NCBI RefSeq assembly: GCF_029207565.1
Contig: NZ_JANCMW010000001.1
Span: forward strand, 124,001-188,000
Source of the DNA: Marinobacter iranensis
GTDB taxonomy: Bacteria > Pseudomonadota > Gammaproteobacteria > Pseudomonadales > Oleiphilaceae
Direction: 5' to 3'
DNA: 64,000 bases
Made by a program: the position numbers and the translations under genes. Below, piece by piece: positions 25,035-33,178 of this stretch. Every line of letters begins with the position of its first letter. Positions within the stretch are counted from its first letter, which is position 1. The notes beneath the pieces were generated by a model. The model was not told the DNA's origin, made no database searches, and worked only from the letters and a program-made list of their open reading frames with translations.

Positions 25035-26356
25035 GCAGGCGCCTCCGGTTCCCCTTGTTCTGGCGAGTTTTCATATCTATCTGGCTGGCCATGGCACTCA
25101 CCATGATTGCTGGCAGCGTTGTAACCTACACCCTGAAGGATCGTGAAAGGCAGGCTATTGAACGCCAGGCGGGGCTTCAGGAGCTTGCGGTTCGTGCCCT
25201 GGCGGTTCGTGAAAACGAAGGGCGTGGCGATGCCTGGCGATTCCTGAAAGAGCAGGGCAGCAAGCTGGACCTGCATCTGTTTCTGATCGAAGCGGATCAC
25301 AATGACGGCAGTCTGCCGGAATCCATCCGGGAGCGCATGCAATCCGGCGGCTGGTATAAGCAACGGCCCGCGGTGATTGAAGTGGCCGAGGGCTACAGGC
25401 TGGTGGCCTGGCCGCGCCTGACGGGCGACGCCTGGCTGAATCCCCGATTCTTTCAATGGCTGGAACTGGGACTCGCCTTTGTCATCATTACCTTGGCTTG
25501 TTTCTGGGTTGCCCGGCTGGTCTCACGCCCATTGAAGCATATGGAGTCGACGGCGCGTGCAATTGCCGGTGGCGATAATTCCCTTCGTGTCAGTAACGGC
25601 ATTGCCAGCCGTCGGGATGAGGTGGGTGCGCTGGCGACGGCCTTCAATGCCATGACCGAGCAGTTGTGTAATTTGCTGGATCGCCAGACCCATTTGCTAC
25701 GGGATATTTCCCACGACTTGCGAACACCGTTGACGCGGCAGAGAATCGCCATCGAGCTGGCCAGTGAGGGAGGCGTGGACGAGGATCTGATGGCCTCTAT
25801 CCTGCGACAGAACGAACGTCTCGAGGCCATGACGTCCCAGATTCTGACACTCTACCGGGTATCGGAACAGGGCGGGGATATTGAGCGCGAAGCCGTTCAA
25901 CCGATGCAGGTGATTAACGATGTGCTCCGGGATGCCGCGGACTATGCCGAGCACAGGGGTGTGGACTGCCAGCTTAACGCCGGTACTGACTGCCGCCATG
26001 CCTCGGTACTGGGAGATCGGGGCCTTATCCAAAGGGCGTTCGACAATGTCCTCCAGAATGCTCTTGATCACACCCCTCCAGGCAAGAAAGTGCATGTAAC
26101 ACTGCGCTTGGAGCAGCAACAATTGGTGGTGGAAATACGGGATGATGGGCCAGGTGTGCCGAAGGATGTTTTACCCCACCTGTTTGAGCCTTTTTATCGT
26201 GCTGATAAGTCCCGGGGTGGCAAGGGCTGGGGGCTCGGGTTGGCGATTGCCAAGGATATTGTGTCTATCCATGATGGCCAGATTGACGCTTTCAATGCAG
26301 AACAGGGCGGCCTGGCGGTGCTGGTGCGCTTTCCGCTCTTTACTACTGGGGGGTGA
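25031..26356 (+). CDS. Sensor histidine kinase (CpxA-like)
   Basis: A 441-residue membrane kinase: TM1 (about 8-32), a periplasmic loop of roughly 100 residues, TM2 (about 143-165, including FVIITLACFWVARLV), HAMP, an H-box RDISHDLRTPLTR, an N-box NVLQNALDHT, G1 DDGPGVP, F-box and G2 GLGLAIAKDIV. The short periplasmic sensor and RDISHDLRTPL resemble CpxA. Partner of the regulator just upstream. The YigZ gene follows 7 bases after the stop. Confidence 0.92.
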   Translation: MSRRLRFPLFWRVFISIWLAMALTMIAGSVVTYTLKDRERQAIERQAGLQELAVRALAVRENEGRGDAWRFLKEQGSKLDLHLFLIEADHNDGSLPESIRERMQSGGWYKQRPAVIEVAEGYRLVAWPRLTGDAWLNPRFFQWLELGLAFVIITLACFWVARLVSRPLKHMESTARAIAGGDNSLRVSNGIASRRDEVGALATAFNAMTEQLCNLLDRQTHLLRDISHDLRTPLTRQRIAIELASEGGVDEDLMASILRQNERLEAMTSQILTLYRVSEQGGDIEREAVQPMQVINDVLRDAADYAEHRGVDCQLNAGTDCRHASVLGDRGLIQRAFDNVLQNALDHTPPGKKVHVTLRLEQQQLVVEIRDDGPGVPKDVLPHLFEPFYRADKSRGGKGWGLGLAIAKDIVSIHDGQIDAFNAEQGGLAVLVRFPLFTTGG

Positions 26357-26363
26357 GTTGGCC

Positions 26364-26969
26364 ATGGCTACCGATTATCCCGTGCCCGCCGGATTTCTGG
26401 AACGGGAAACGGAAGTCCGGAAAAGCCGGTTTATTGCCCGGGTTGCGCCGGTCTCATCCAGGGATGAGGTTAAGGCCTGGCTTGAGCAGGCCCATAGAGA
26501 CCATCCAGATGCACGGCACATCTGCTGGGCTTACCAGATTGGCCGCCCAGGCGCCGCAGCGGAAGCAGCCATGAACGACGATGGCGAGCCATCAGGAACC
26601 GCCGGTAAGCCTATCCTTGGTGTTATCCAGCATAAGGACATGGGTGACGTGTTGGTGATGGTGATCCGTTACTTCGGCGGTATCAAGCTCGGCGCCGGTG
26701 GCCTTGTCAGAGCCTACGCTGGCGCCACTGAAGCAGTGTTGTCCGCCGTCGGCCGCGAGATTCAGCAGCCGATGTCACAAGTAACTGTTACCACGACCTT
26801 TGCCAATGAACAACCGCTCAGGCACTGGTGTGAGCAGTACAGCGCTGCGGTTGTTGCCGTAGAGTACGGATTGGGCGTGACGGTAACGGTAAACTTACCG
26901 GAGGAATGGAATGAGGTGTTCATTGCCTTTTGCGATGCCCGAGGAATGGATTACAGTTTTGACATATAG
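26364..26969 (+). CDS. YigZ/IMPACT family protein
   Basis: A 201-residue protein from ATG 26364. The conserved UPF0029 N-domain shows EVRKSRFIARVAPVSS, DARHICWAYQIG, NDDGEPSGTAGKPIL and VMVIRYFGGIKLGAGGLVRAYAGA. The C-terminal DUF1949-like domain follows. YigZ is proposed to act in translation or stress response through the link to yeast YIH1/IMPACT, but the enzymatic role is unknown. It follows the kinase gene closely and may be read through from it. Confidence 0.93.
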   Translation: MATDYPVPAGFLERETEVRKSRFIARVAPVSSRDEVKAWLEQAHRDHPDARHICWAYQIGRPGAAAEAAMNDDGEPSGTAGKPILGVIQHKDMGDVLVMVIRYFGGIKLGAGGLVRAYAGATEAVLSAVGREIQQPMSQVTVTTTFANEQPLRHWCEQYSAAVVAVEYGLGVTVTVNLPEEWNEVFIAFCDARGMDYSFDI

Positions 26970-27047
26970 GGAACGATTGGCGAAACGCCACGTGTCGTCT
27001 GTGCGTATACTTGAGTAAATGCGGTACGGAAAGAGGCAATCACGATT

Positions 27048-27572
27048 ATGAGACTTATCCTTGCGTCCCTGTTTTTGATGGTATTAACCGGGTGTGCCAG
27101 CAACGTTGTGACTGATTACGATTCCAATACGGTCTTTGGTAACTATGGCTCCTGGGCCTTTGCGCCGAAGGGCGAGGGCGAGAGTTTTACTTCTCTTGAC
27201 GGTGGCCGGATCAAGAGCGCCGTTGAGCGGGAGCTCAACCGCAAGTCCATGCGCAAAGTGGACCAGGAAGAGGCTGACCTGCTGGTCACCTGGCAGATCG
27301 TCGAAGAGGAACGTCTTGAGCGCAGCGGTGTTGGGCTTGGTTTCGGTTTTGGTACTGGCAACTTTGGCTGGGGTCTGGCCTCGGCGCCACCGGTCAGGGA
27401 AGTTCAGGAAGGAAAACTGGTGGTGGAGTTGGTCGACACCGATACTGACCGTGTCGTCTGGAGGGCAGCCAGTCGCCGTTACCTGAACGAGAACCAGACG
27501 ACCGAGTCGCGGCGAGAGCTGATCGACGAGATTGTTGCGGATATGTTTGAAAAATACCCTCCCGGGGCCTGA
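27048..27572 (+). CDS. DUF4136 family lipoprotein
   Basis: A 174-residue lipoprotein with signal MRLILASLFLMVLTGC (lipobox LTGC, Cys16; Ala at +2 predicts outer-membrane sorting). The DUF4136 pattern follows: VVTDYDSNTVFGNYGSWAFAP, IKSAVERELNRKSM, EEADLLVTWQIVEEE, a Gly/Phe stretch GVGLGFGFGTGNFGWG, and GKLVVELVDTDTDRVVWRA. Function unknown. AAGAGG is found upstream of the ATG. Confidence 0.9.
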   Translation: MRLILASLFLMVLTGCASNVVTDYDSNTVFGNYGSWAFAPKGEGESFTSLDGGRIKSAVERELNRKSMRKVDQEEADLLVTWQIVEEERLERSGVGLGFGFGTGNFGWGLASAPPVREVQEGKLVVELVDTDTDRVVWRAASRRYLNENQTTESRRELIDEIVADMFEKYPPGA

Positions 27573-27609
27573 GCGCCGAGACAGGGTTCAATGACTGTAT
27601 GAGGACGTT

Positions 27610-27963
27610 ATGAAAAACCGTTCTGGTGGACTGGTTTTTTCCACGGAACAGGGGCGGATGTGCCCCGACTGTCGCCAGCCAGTTGATGACTGTGTTTGTG
27701 GAGCGCCGGCACGCCCTGTCGGCGACGGGGTCGTGCGTGTCAGTCGCGAAACCAAGGGTCGTAAGGGCAAGGGGGTTACCCTGATTACCGGTATACCCCT
27801 GGACGAAAAGGAATTGAAAGCCTTCGCCAAGATACTGAAAGCCCGATGCGGAACCGGTGGCACCGTTAAGGAGGGGACGGTTGAAATTCAGGGCGATCAG
27901 CGGGATCTGTTGGTGCCATTACTTCAGGAAAATGGCTGGACAGTGAAAAAGGCGGGTGGCTGA
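27610..27963 (+). CDS. yciH: SUI1-domain translation factor YciH
   Basis: A 117-residue protein. N-terminal Cys cluster CPDCRQPVDDCVCG, probably zinc-binding, then the SUI1/eIF1 domain: VRVSRETKGRKGKGVTLITGIPLDEKELKAFAKILKARCGTGGTVKEGTVEIQGDQRDLLVPLLQENGW. The CGTGGTVK core is intact. In E. coli YciH affects start-codon and tRNA selection at initiation. A hairpin follows 10 bases after the stop. Confidence 0.95.
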   Translation: MKNRSGGLVFSTEQGRMCPDCRQPVDDCVCGAPARPVGDGVVRVSRETKGRKGKGVTLITGIPLDEKELKAFAKILKARCGTGGTVKEGTVEIQGDQRDLLVPLLQENGWTVKKAGG

Positions 27964-27973
27964 AAACACCATG

Positions 27974-27999
27974 CCGGCTTGCGCCTGATCGCAAGCCGG
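27974..27999. terminator. Bidirectional hairpin between yciH and the AlkK-like gene
   Basis: Perfect 10-bp stem CCGGCTTGCG / CGCAAGCCGG around CCTGAT, between the stops of two convergent genes. The flanking T/A tracts are weak, so efficiency is uncertain. Confidence 0.6.
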
Positions 28000-28015
28000 A
28001 TGTGGTTTACCTGGC

Positions 28016-29659
28016 TTATTTCAACTGATCCCGGATCAGCTTCTTGTTGATCTTGCCAACGCTGGTTTTCGGAATATCCTCAACGAAATCAATCTGGTTG
28101 GGGATGGCCCATTTGTTGATCTCGCCAGAGTCCACAAACTGTTTCAGGTGGTTCTGAATATCCTCCACGGTAGCGTCGTCGCCAGGCTTCAGGGTGACCA
28201 GTGCGTGGGGGCGCTCGCCCCATTTCTCGTCCGGTACGCCAACAACGGCCGCACCAGCGACAGCCGGATGCTGGCTGATCAGGTTTTCCAGGTCCAGGGA
28301 GGACAGCCATTCGCCACCGGTCTTGATCACATCCTTGATGCGGTCTTTGATCACCAGGGTGTTGTCCGGCTCCATGCTGGCGACGTCACCGGTGTGCAAC
28401 CATCCGCCTTGCCAGAGTTCCTCGCCTTTTTCCGGTTCCTTGAAGTAACTCTGTGTCAGCCAGGGCGCACGGGTGACCACTTCTCCTTTGGCGTCGCCGT
28501 CATGGGGGACCGGATTGCCCTTGGGGTCGACAATTTCCAGTTCCACCATGGGCACGGCAATCCCGGTCTTTATGCGCTTGGAGGTTTGCTGGTCCAGCGG
28601 CAGTTCCAGGTCTTCCGGATTCAGGTGTGTTGTGCTCAGCAGCGGGCAGGTTTCCGACATGCCGTAGCCGGAGTACATGGAAATGCCCAATTTGGCACCG
28701 GCATCGCACAGGCCCCGGGTAAGGGCGCTGCCACCGATCAGTACGTGCCAGTTGCTGAGATCGGCAGACTTGATGGACTCGGTGGCCATCATCATCTGCA
28801 TCACCGTGGGTACACAGTGGGAGAAGGTCACCTTGTGTTCCTTGAGCAGGTCTACCAGCAGTTCCGGCTCATAGCGGCCAGGGTAAACCTGCTTGATGCC
28901 CATCATGGTGGCGGCGTAAGGCACCCCCCAGGCGTGTACGTGGAACATGGGCGTTACCGGCATGTATACCGATGAGGAGCGCAGTAGTGGCATCTCATCG
29001 TACACGGACAGAGAGCCGGTCATCGCCATGGTGTGCAGGACCAGTTGGCGATGGCTGAAGAAAACCCCTTTTGGGTTGCCGGTAGTGCCGGTGGTGTAGA
29101 AAGTGGTGGCGATACTGTTCTCGTCGAAGTCCGGGAAGTCGAACTGCTTGCCGGCCTTGCCCAGAAGCTCCTCGTACTCACCAATAGAGTCCAGTGAGGT
29201 GGACTTCGCGCTCGCCTCATCACTCAACTGAATATAGTGTTTAACGGTTTTGATGTCGTCTTTGACGCTTTCCAGGATGGGCAGGAAGTCGTCGTGAACC
29301 ATCACCACGTCATCTTCAGCGTGGTTCATGGTGTAGACGATCTGGTCCGGAGACAGGCGCACATTCACCGTGTGCAGCACGGCGCCAATCATCGGAATGG
29401 CAAAGAAACACTCCAGGTAACGAGGGGTGTCCCAGTCCATAACCGCCACCGTATCGCCCGGTTTAACGCCAGCATCGGTGAGGGCATTGGCAAGGCGGTG
29501 AATACGTTCAACCAGGTCGGTGTAGGTGTACTTGCTGCGGTTGGCGTAGACAATTTCCTGGTCGGGAGCGTACCGGGGGCCGGACAGCAGCAATTGTTTG
29601 ATCAGCAGTGGATACTGATGGGCGTTGTTTGCGGGTGCCAGGATGCGGGTCTGTGCCAT
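28016..29659 (-). CDS. Medium/long-chain fatty acid-CoA ligase, AlkK-like
   Basis: A 547-residue AMP-binding acyl-CoA ligase. The start at ATG 29659 (MAQTRILAP, GAGG 9 bases upstream) is preferred to the longer 554-residue reading. It aligns along its length with Pseudomonas AlkK (546 residues): the P-loop FYTTGTTGNPKGVFFSHRQ, VPMFHVHAWG-type motif TPMFHVHAWGVPYAATM, YGMSETCP, GWLHTGDVASME, KDVIKTGGEWLSSLDLEN, and the catalytic Lys near PKTSVGKINKK. AlkK activates fatty acids formed by alkane oxidation. No alkane hydroxylase is in the window, so the role in alkane use is only suggested. Confidence 0.9.
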   Translation of the reverse strand: MAQTRILAPANNAHQYPLLIKQLLLSGPRYAPDQEIVYANRSKYTYTDLVERIHRLANALTDAGVKPGDTVAVMDWDTPRYLECFFAIPMIGAVLHTVNVRLSPDQIVYTMNHAEDDVVMVHDDFLPILESVKDDIKTVKHYIQLSDEASAKSTSLDSIGEYEELLGKAGKQFDFPDFDENSIATTFYTTGTTGNPKGVFFSHRQLVLHTMAMTGSLSVYDEMPLLRSSSVYMPVTPMFHVHAWGVPYAATMMGIKQVYPGRYEPELLVDLLKEHKVTFSHCVPTVMQMMMATESIKSADLSNWHVLIGGSALTRGLCDAGAKLGISMYSGYGMSETCPLLSTTHLNPEDLELPLDQQTSKRIKTGIAVPMVELEIVDPKGNPVPHDGDAKGEVVTRAPWLTQSYFKEPEKGEELWQGGWLHTGDVASMEPDNTLVIKDRIKDVIKTGGEWLSSLDLENLISQHPAVAGAAVVGVPDEKWGERPHALVTLKPGDDATVEDIQNHLKQFVDSGEINKWAIPNQIDFVEDIPKTSVGKINKKLIRDQLK

Positions 29660-29818
29660 AACTCGGTGCCTCTTTCTCAATTGTCTATTTTATAACGAGA
29701 AGTAGGATAAATCTGACACAGATTGGCGTTAACAGAAACCTTTCAATCTAAAAAAGCCCGGATCAGGCCTGATGGATGCCAATTGGCCCCATCTGCCCTG
29801 TTCCGGGCCTTGCAGTGG

Positions 29819-30100
29819 TTATTCGTAGGTGCAGAGGTAGGCGGTGTCGATGTCCGTTTTGGCCTTGAAACTGGCCTGCCCGGCAACTTCAAAGAACTCA
29901 CCGGAACCGAAAGTCATCCACTCCTGCATCCCCGGCAACAGCACGGTCAGCGCACCGCTGATGACGGTCATGGTCTCTTTCTTGCTGGTACCGAACTCGT
30001 ATTCTCCAGGACTGATAACGCCCACGGTTGCCGGCAGGGTAGTGGTCTGGAATGCAATGGATTTTGCCTTTCCGTCAAAATACTCATTTACTTTCAGCAT
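29819..30100 (-). CDS. ppnP: Pyrimidine/purine nucleoside phosphorylase PpnP
   Basis: A 93-residue cupin matching E. coli PpnP (YaiE): MLKVNEYFDGKAKSIAF, ATVGVISPGEYEFGTSKKETMTVISGALTVLLPG and GEFFEVAGQASFKAKT...YLC-Y. It splits nucleosides phosphorolytically to bases and ribose-1-phosphate. It lies downstream of mrpG on the same strand, but 72 bases separate them and the function is unrelated. Confidence 0.94.
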   Translation of the reverse strand: MLKVNEYFDGKAKSIAFQTTTLPATVGVISPGEYEFGTSKKETMTVISGALTVLLPGMQEWMTFGSGEFFEVAGQASFKAKTDIDTAYLCTYE

Positions 30101-30172
30101 GTGTCAGGCTCCTCAAGAATTGGGGAGCCTACTATACGGGAAATTTGTTCAACTCCAATGACAAATTTCCCG

Positions 30173-30505
30173 CTACTGGTCCCAGGTGTTTCCCTGGGTG
30201 TTCTTGGTTGTGGACACACCGATATGCATGGCGGCTTTCGCCAGTATGTTGGCGCTTACCGGTGCTGTCAGGAACAGGAACACGGTGATGAGCACTTCAG
30301 AAATGTCTACACCCTCGCCCTTGCTGCTGAAATAGATTACGGAACTCAGAACAATGGCACCAACACCAACGGTGGTTGCCTTCGTGGGGCCGTGAAGGCG
30401 GGTATAGAAATCGGGCAGACGGGCCAGCCCGATAGCGCCGACCAGGGTGAAGAAACCACCCGCCAGAAGCAGGGTAACAAGGGTGTATTCGGCGATGGTG
30501 TTCAT
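30173..30505 (-). CDS. mrpG: Mrp-type Na+/H+ antiporter subunit G
   Basis: A 110-residue membrane subunit with three helices and the MrpG/PhaG signature GAIGLARLPDFYTRLHGPTKATTVGV, followed by ISEVLITVFLFLTAPVSANILAKAA. Last gene of a six-gene mrp operon. Needed for assembly and activity of the complex in studied systems. Confidence 0.93.
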   Translation of the reverse strand: MNTIAEYTLVTLLLAGGFFTLVGAIGLARLPDFYTRLHGPTKATTVGVGAIVLSSVIYFSSKGEGVDISEVLITVFLFLTAPVSANILAKAAMHIGVSTTKNTQGNTWDQ

Positions 30506-30544
30506 TAATGAAAGCCTCTGGTTAGCCAGTGTTTGCTTCGTTTG

Positions 30545-30814
30545 TTATTCGATTACGCTGCCGCGTTTCAGATACTTGGCCATCGCTACCGTGCCGACGA
30601 AGCCCATCACGGCAATCAGCAGCGCTGCCTCAAGGTACAGGCGTGTGCCCAGGGTTATACCGAGCAGAATGATCAGCGCGATGGCATTGATATACAGGGT
30701 GTCCAGTGCCAGTACCCTGTCTGGTGCGTCCGGGCCCTTGATCAACCGGTAGACATTCAGTATCGCCGCCAGAACGACCATGGCAATGGTGATGTACAGC
30801 GCTATGGTGATCAT
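30545..30814 (-). CDS. mrpF: Mrp-type antiporter subunit F
   Basis: An 89-residue subunit with three helices and the conserved VYRLIKGPDAPDRVLALDTLYINAIALI segment, whose Asp residues are typical of MrpF/PhaF. The start overlaps the mrpE stop by 4 bases (ATGA), and mrpG follows after 39 bases. Confidence 0.93.
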   Translation of the reverse strand: MITIALYITIAMVVLAAILNVYRLIKGPDAPDRVLALDTLYINAIALIILLGITLGTRLYLEAALLIAVMGFVGTVAMAKYLKRGSVIE

Positions 30815-31299
30815 GGAAACATCTCCTTAAGACGGGCCTCGTAGCGGGTGCGAATGGCGTTGATCACCTCTTCGTCACTTTCTGCGTCAAGGGCGTGGAT
30901 CAGCAGTAACGCTCTGTCATCGCTGACATCGGCACTGACGGTTCCAGGCGTCAGGGAAATCGTGCTGGCAAGCATGGATATGGCCAGAGGGTGCGTCAGT
31001 TCCAGTGGATAGGATACCAACACCGGTTTGGGCTGGCGGCCGCTGAGTATCAGGCGAGCGACAGAGATGCTGGCGATGACAATGTCGTAAAGGACAAGCG
31101 CCAGATAGAACGGCAGTTTCCAGGGACGGACGAAGGCTGGAGGGTCTGGCCAGAAACTCCGGGTCAATTGGGGTATCAACCAGGCCAGAACGAACCCCAT
31201 GACAATGCTGGCACCAGACATACCGTCACTCAGGAACTGCCAGACAACAAAAAGAATCAGGCTGAGGTATGGCTGCGGAAAGCTCAGGCGGTCAAGCAT
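30811..31299 (-). CDS. mrpE: Mrp-type antiporter subunit E
   Basis: A 162-residue subunit with two N-terminal membrane helices and a cytoplasmic tail. MrpE patterns: IVMGFVLAWLIPQLTR, FYLALVLYDIVIASISVARLIL and SISLTPGTVSADVSDDRALLLIHALDAE. The start overlaps the mrpD stop by one base (TAATG), so coupled translation is likely. Confidence 0.93.
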   Translation of the reverse strand: MLDRLSFPQPYLSLILFVVWQFLSDGMSGASIVMGFVLAWLIPQLTRSFWPDPPAFVRPWKLPFYLALVLYDIVIASISVARLILSGRQPKPVLVSYPLELTHPLAISMLASTISLTPGTVSADVSDDRALLLIHALDAESDEEVINAIRTRYEARLKEMFP

Positions 31300-32816
31300 T
31301 ACTTTTCCTCCCCAACCATTGGTACGCTCAAGATTTGGGTATAGGCGCTGGTATCATGAAGTTGTGCTGCGGTGTCTTCTGCGTAGCGACTGATTGGGCC
31401 CGCGAGGACGACGATCACAATGCTCAGCGAAATCAGCGCACTCGCCGATACAGACAAGGATGGTGTCAGTTTCTGGCGCTCTTCAATATGGCCGTCCACG
31501 TTGCGCCAGAACACGATACTACCCGCGCGACTGTAGGCAATCAGCGTAAAGAAGCTGCCAATCAGCAAAACGCTCCAAAGCCAGGCGACATCTGACTCGG
31601 TAACCGCTGACTTGAGAATCAGCAGCTTGGCAAAGAACCCACTGAGGGGAGGCAGACCCACAGCCGCCACGGCGCCCATCAGGAACAGCACACTCAGGAA
31701 CGTGCGGTTGGCAATTCGGGGCGCCGTCACGATCTTGTCCCCGGCACTGCCCCGTTGACCGTCGACAAGATCAGCCACCAGGAACAGGCCGCCGACCACC
31801 CATGTGGTGTTGAGCAGATAGAAAAGTGCGGCGGAAGTGCCGGCTACCGTACCAAACGAGATGGCCGCCAACAGGGTCCCCACCGAGATGATAACCTGCC
31901 AGGCAACCAGCTTTCGAAGGCTTTCAGCGCCCAGGGCCCCGATAACGCCCATGCTCAGGGTGATCAATGCCAATGGGAACAGCCAATCCATACCGAGGCC
32001 GGCCAGTTCGCCAGCCTGGTTGCCGAACATCAGTGTATACACGCGAATGATAGCGTATATGCCCACCTTGGTCATAACAGCAAACAGTGCCGCAACGGGG
32101 GCTGTGGCGTTGGCATAAGCGCTGGGCAGCCAGAAGCACAGTGGCAGGATAGCGGCCTTCAGTCCGAACACCACCAACAGCATCATGCCGCCGGCCTTGA
32201 CCAGGGGAAGGTTTCCCTCGGCAACCTGGGGGATCTTGATGGCCAGATCCGCCATGTTGAGAGTTCCGGTGACGCTGTAAATCATCCCGACACTGATCAG
32301 GAAGACGGCTGAGCCGGCAAGGTTCAGCACCACGTAATGCAGGCCGGGTACGGTGCGGCTGGTGCCTTCTCCGTGCATAAGCAGGCCGTAGGAGGCAATC
32401 AGCAGAACCTCAAAGGCAACAAAGAGGTTGAAAAGATCTCCGGTCAGGAACGCAATGTTCAGGCCGAGCAGCTGGAACAGGAACAGGCCATGAAACTGGC
32501 GACTGTTCTCATCAGTGCCGCCGATAGCGTAGATGTGACAGAACAGGGCGAGCACGGCCGTCATCACCAGCATCAGGGCGGCAAGCCTGTCCAGCACCAG
32601 GACAATACCAAACGGGGGTTGCCAGTTGCCGAACGCATAGACGCGATAGCTGCCGTCATCGGCAAGAACCAGAAGAACGATGGCGGCAACCAGCGTCAGA
32701 ACGGTGGTGGCAATGGCCAGGGTGCGCCTTAGTGTAATGGGCGCGTACCCCATAAATGCCTGCAATATGCCGCCAATCAGCGGAATCAGTATGGGGGCAG
32801 TCAGCCAGTGGTTCAT
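31299..32816 (-). CDS. mrpD: Mrp-type antiporter subunit D (NuoN-like)
   Basis: A 505-residue polytopic protein of about 14 helices related to complex I NuoN/NuoM. Conserved antiporter residues lie in LFNLFVAFEVLLIASYGLLM (Glu in a helix), KAAILPLCFWLPSAYANATAPVAALFAVMTKVGIYAI (two Lys), and KLVAWQVIISVGTLLAAI. It probably forms part of the proton or sodium pathway together with MrpA. It overlaps mrpC by one base. Confidence 0.94.
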   Translation of the reverse strand: MNHWLTAPILIPLIGGILQAFMGYAPITLRRTLAIATTVLTLVAAIVLLVLADDGSYRVYAFGNWQPPFGIVLVLDRLAALMLVMTAVLALFCHIYAIGGTDENSRQFHGLFLFQLLGLNIAFLTGDLFNLFVAFEVLLIASYGLLMHGEGTSRTVPGLHYVVLNLAGSAVFLISVGMIYSVTGTLNMADLAIKIPQVAEGNLPLVKAGGMMLLVVFGLKAAILPLCFWLPSAYANATAPVAALFAVMTKVGIYAIIRVYTLMFGNQAGELAGLGMDWLFPLALITLSMGVIGALGAESLRKLVAWQVIISVGTLLAAISFGTVAGTSAALFYLLNTTWVVGGLFLVADLVDGQRGSAGDKIVTAPRIANRTFLSVLFLMGAVAAVGLPPLSGFFAKLLILKSAVTESDVAWLWSVLLIGSFFTLIAYSRAGSIVFWRNVDGHIEERQKLTPSLSVSASALISLSIVIVVLAGPISRYAEDTAAQLHDTSAYTQILSVPMVGEEK

Positions 32817-33178
32817 TATTTGGCATCCTCCTGCTCTTGGCGTGCGTTGTCCTGTTCGGGGATACGGCCATTGACATGGTCATCGTCGCTGTCGGCCAGG
32901 CTGCGCAAGGAAAGCACAACCACAAAGGCCGTCATGGCAAACCCGATAACGATCGCGGTCAGAACCAGTGCCTGGGGGAGAGGGTCGGAATAGGTTTCGG
33001 CACTTCCAATGATGGGCTGGCCGCCGGTAGCAAGCCGCCCGGACGAAAACAGGAACAGATTAACACCGTAGGACAGCATGGTAAGACCCACAACAACGGG
33101 AAAGGTGCGGGCTCTGAGCATCAGGTAAACCCCGGAGGCTGTCAAAACCCCGATGACCACCGCGAATGCAAGCTCCAT
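32816..33178 (-). CDS. mrpC: Mrp-type antiporter subunit C (NuoK-like)
   Basis: A 120-residue subunit with three helices, homologous to NuoK: VIGVLTASGVYLMLRARTFPVVVGLTMLSYGVNLFLF, then DPLPQALVLTAIVIGFAMTAFVV. The end is charged and unusual (DSDDDHVNGRIPEQDNARQEQEDAK). It is placed between mrpA and mrpD as in all mrp operons. Confidence 0.94.
   Translation of the reverse strand: MELAFAVVIGVLTASGVYLMLRARTFPVVVGLTMLSYGVNLFLFSSGRLATGGQPIIGSAETYSDPLPQALVLTAIVIGFAMTAFVVVLSLRSLADSDDDHVNGRIPEQDNARQEQEDAK

Noticed and set aside
28148..28975. 275-codon plus-strand ORF opposite the AlkK-like gene
   Set aside because: Antisense shadow; His/Gly/Gln-rich translation typical of reverse frames in this GC range.
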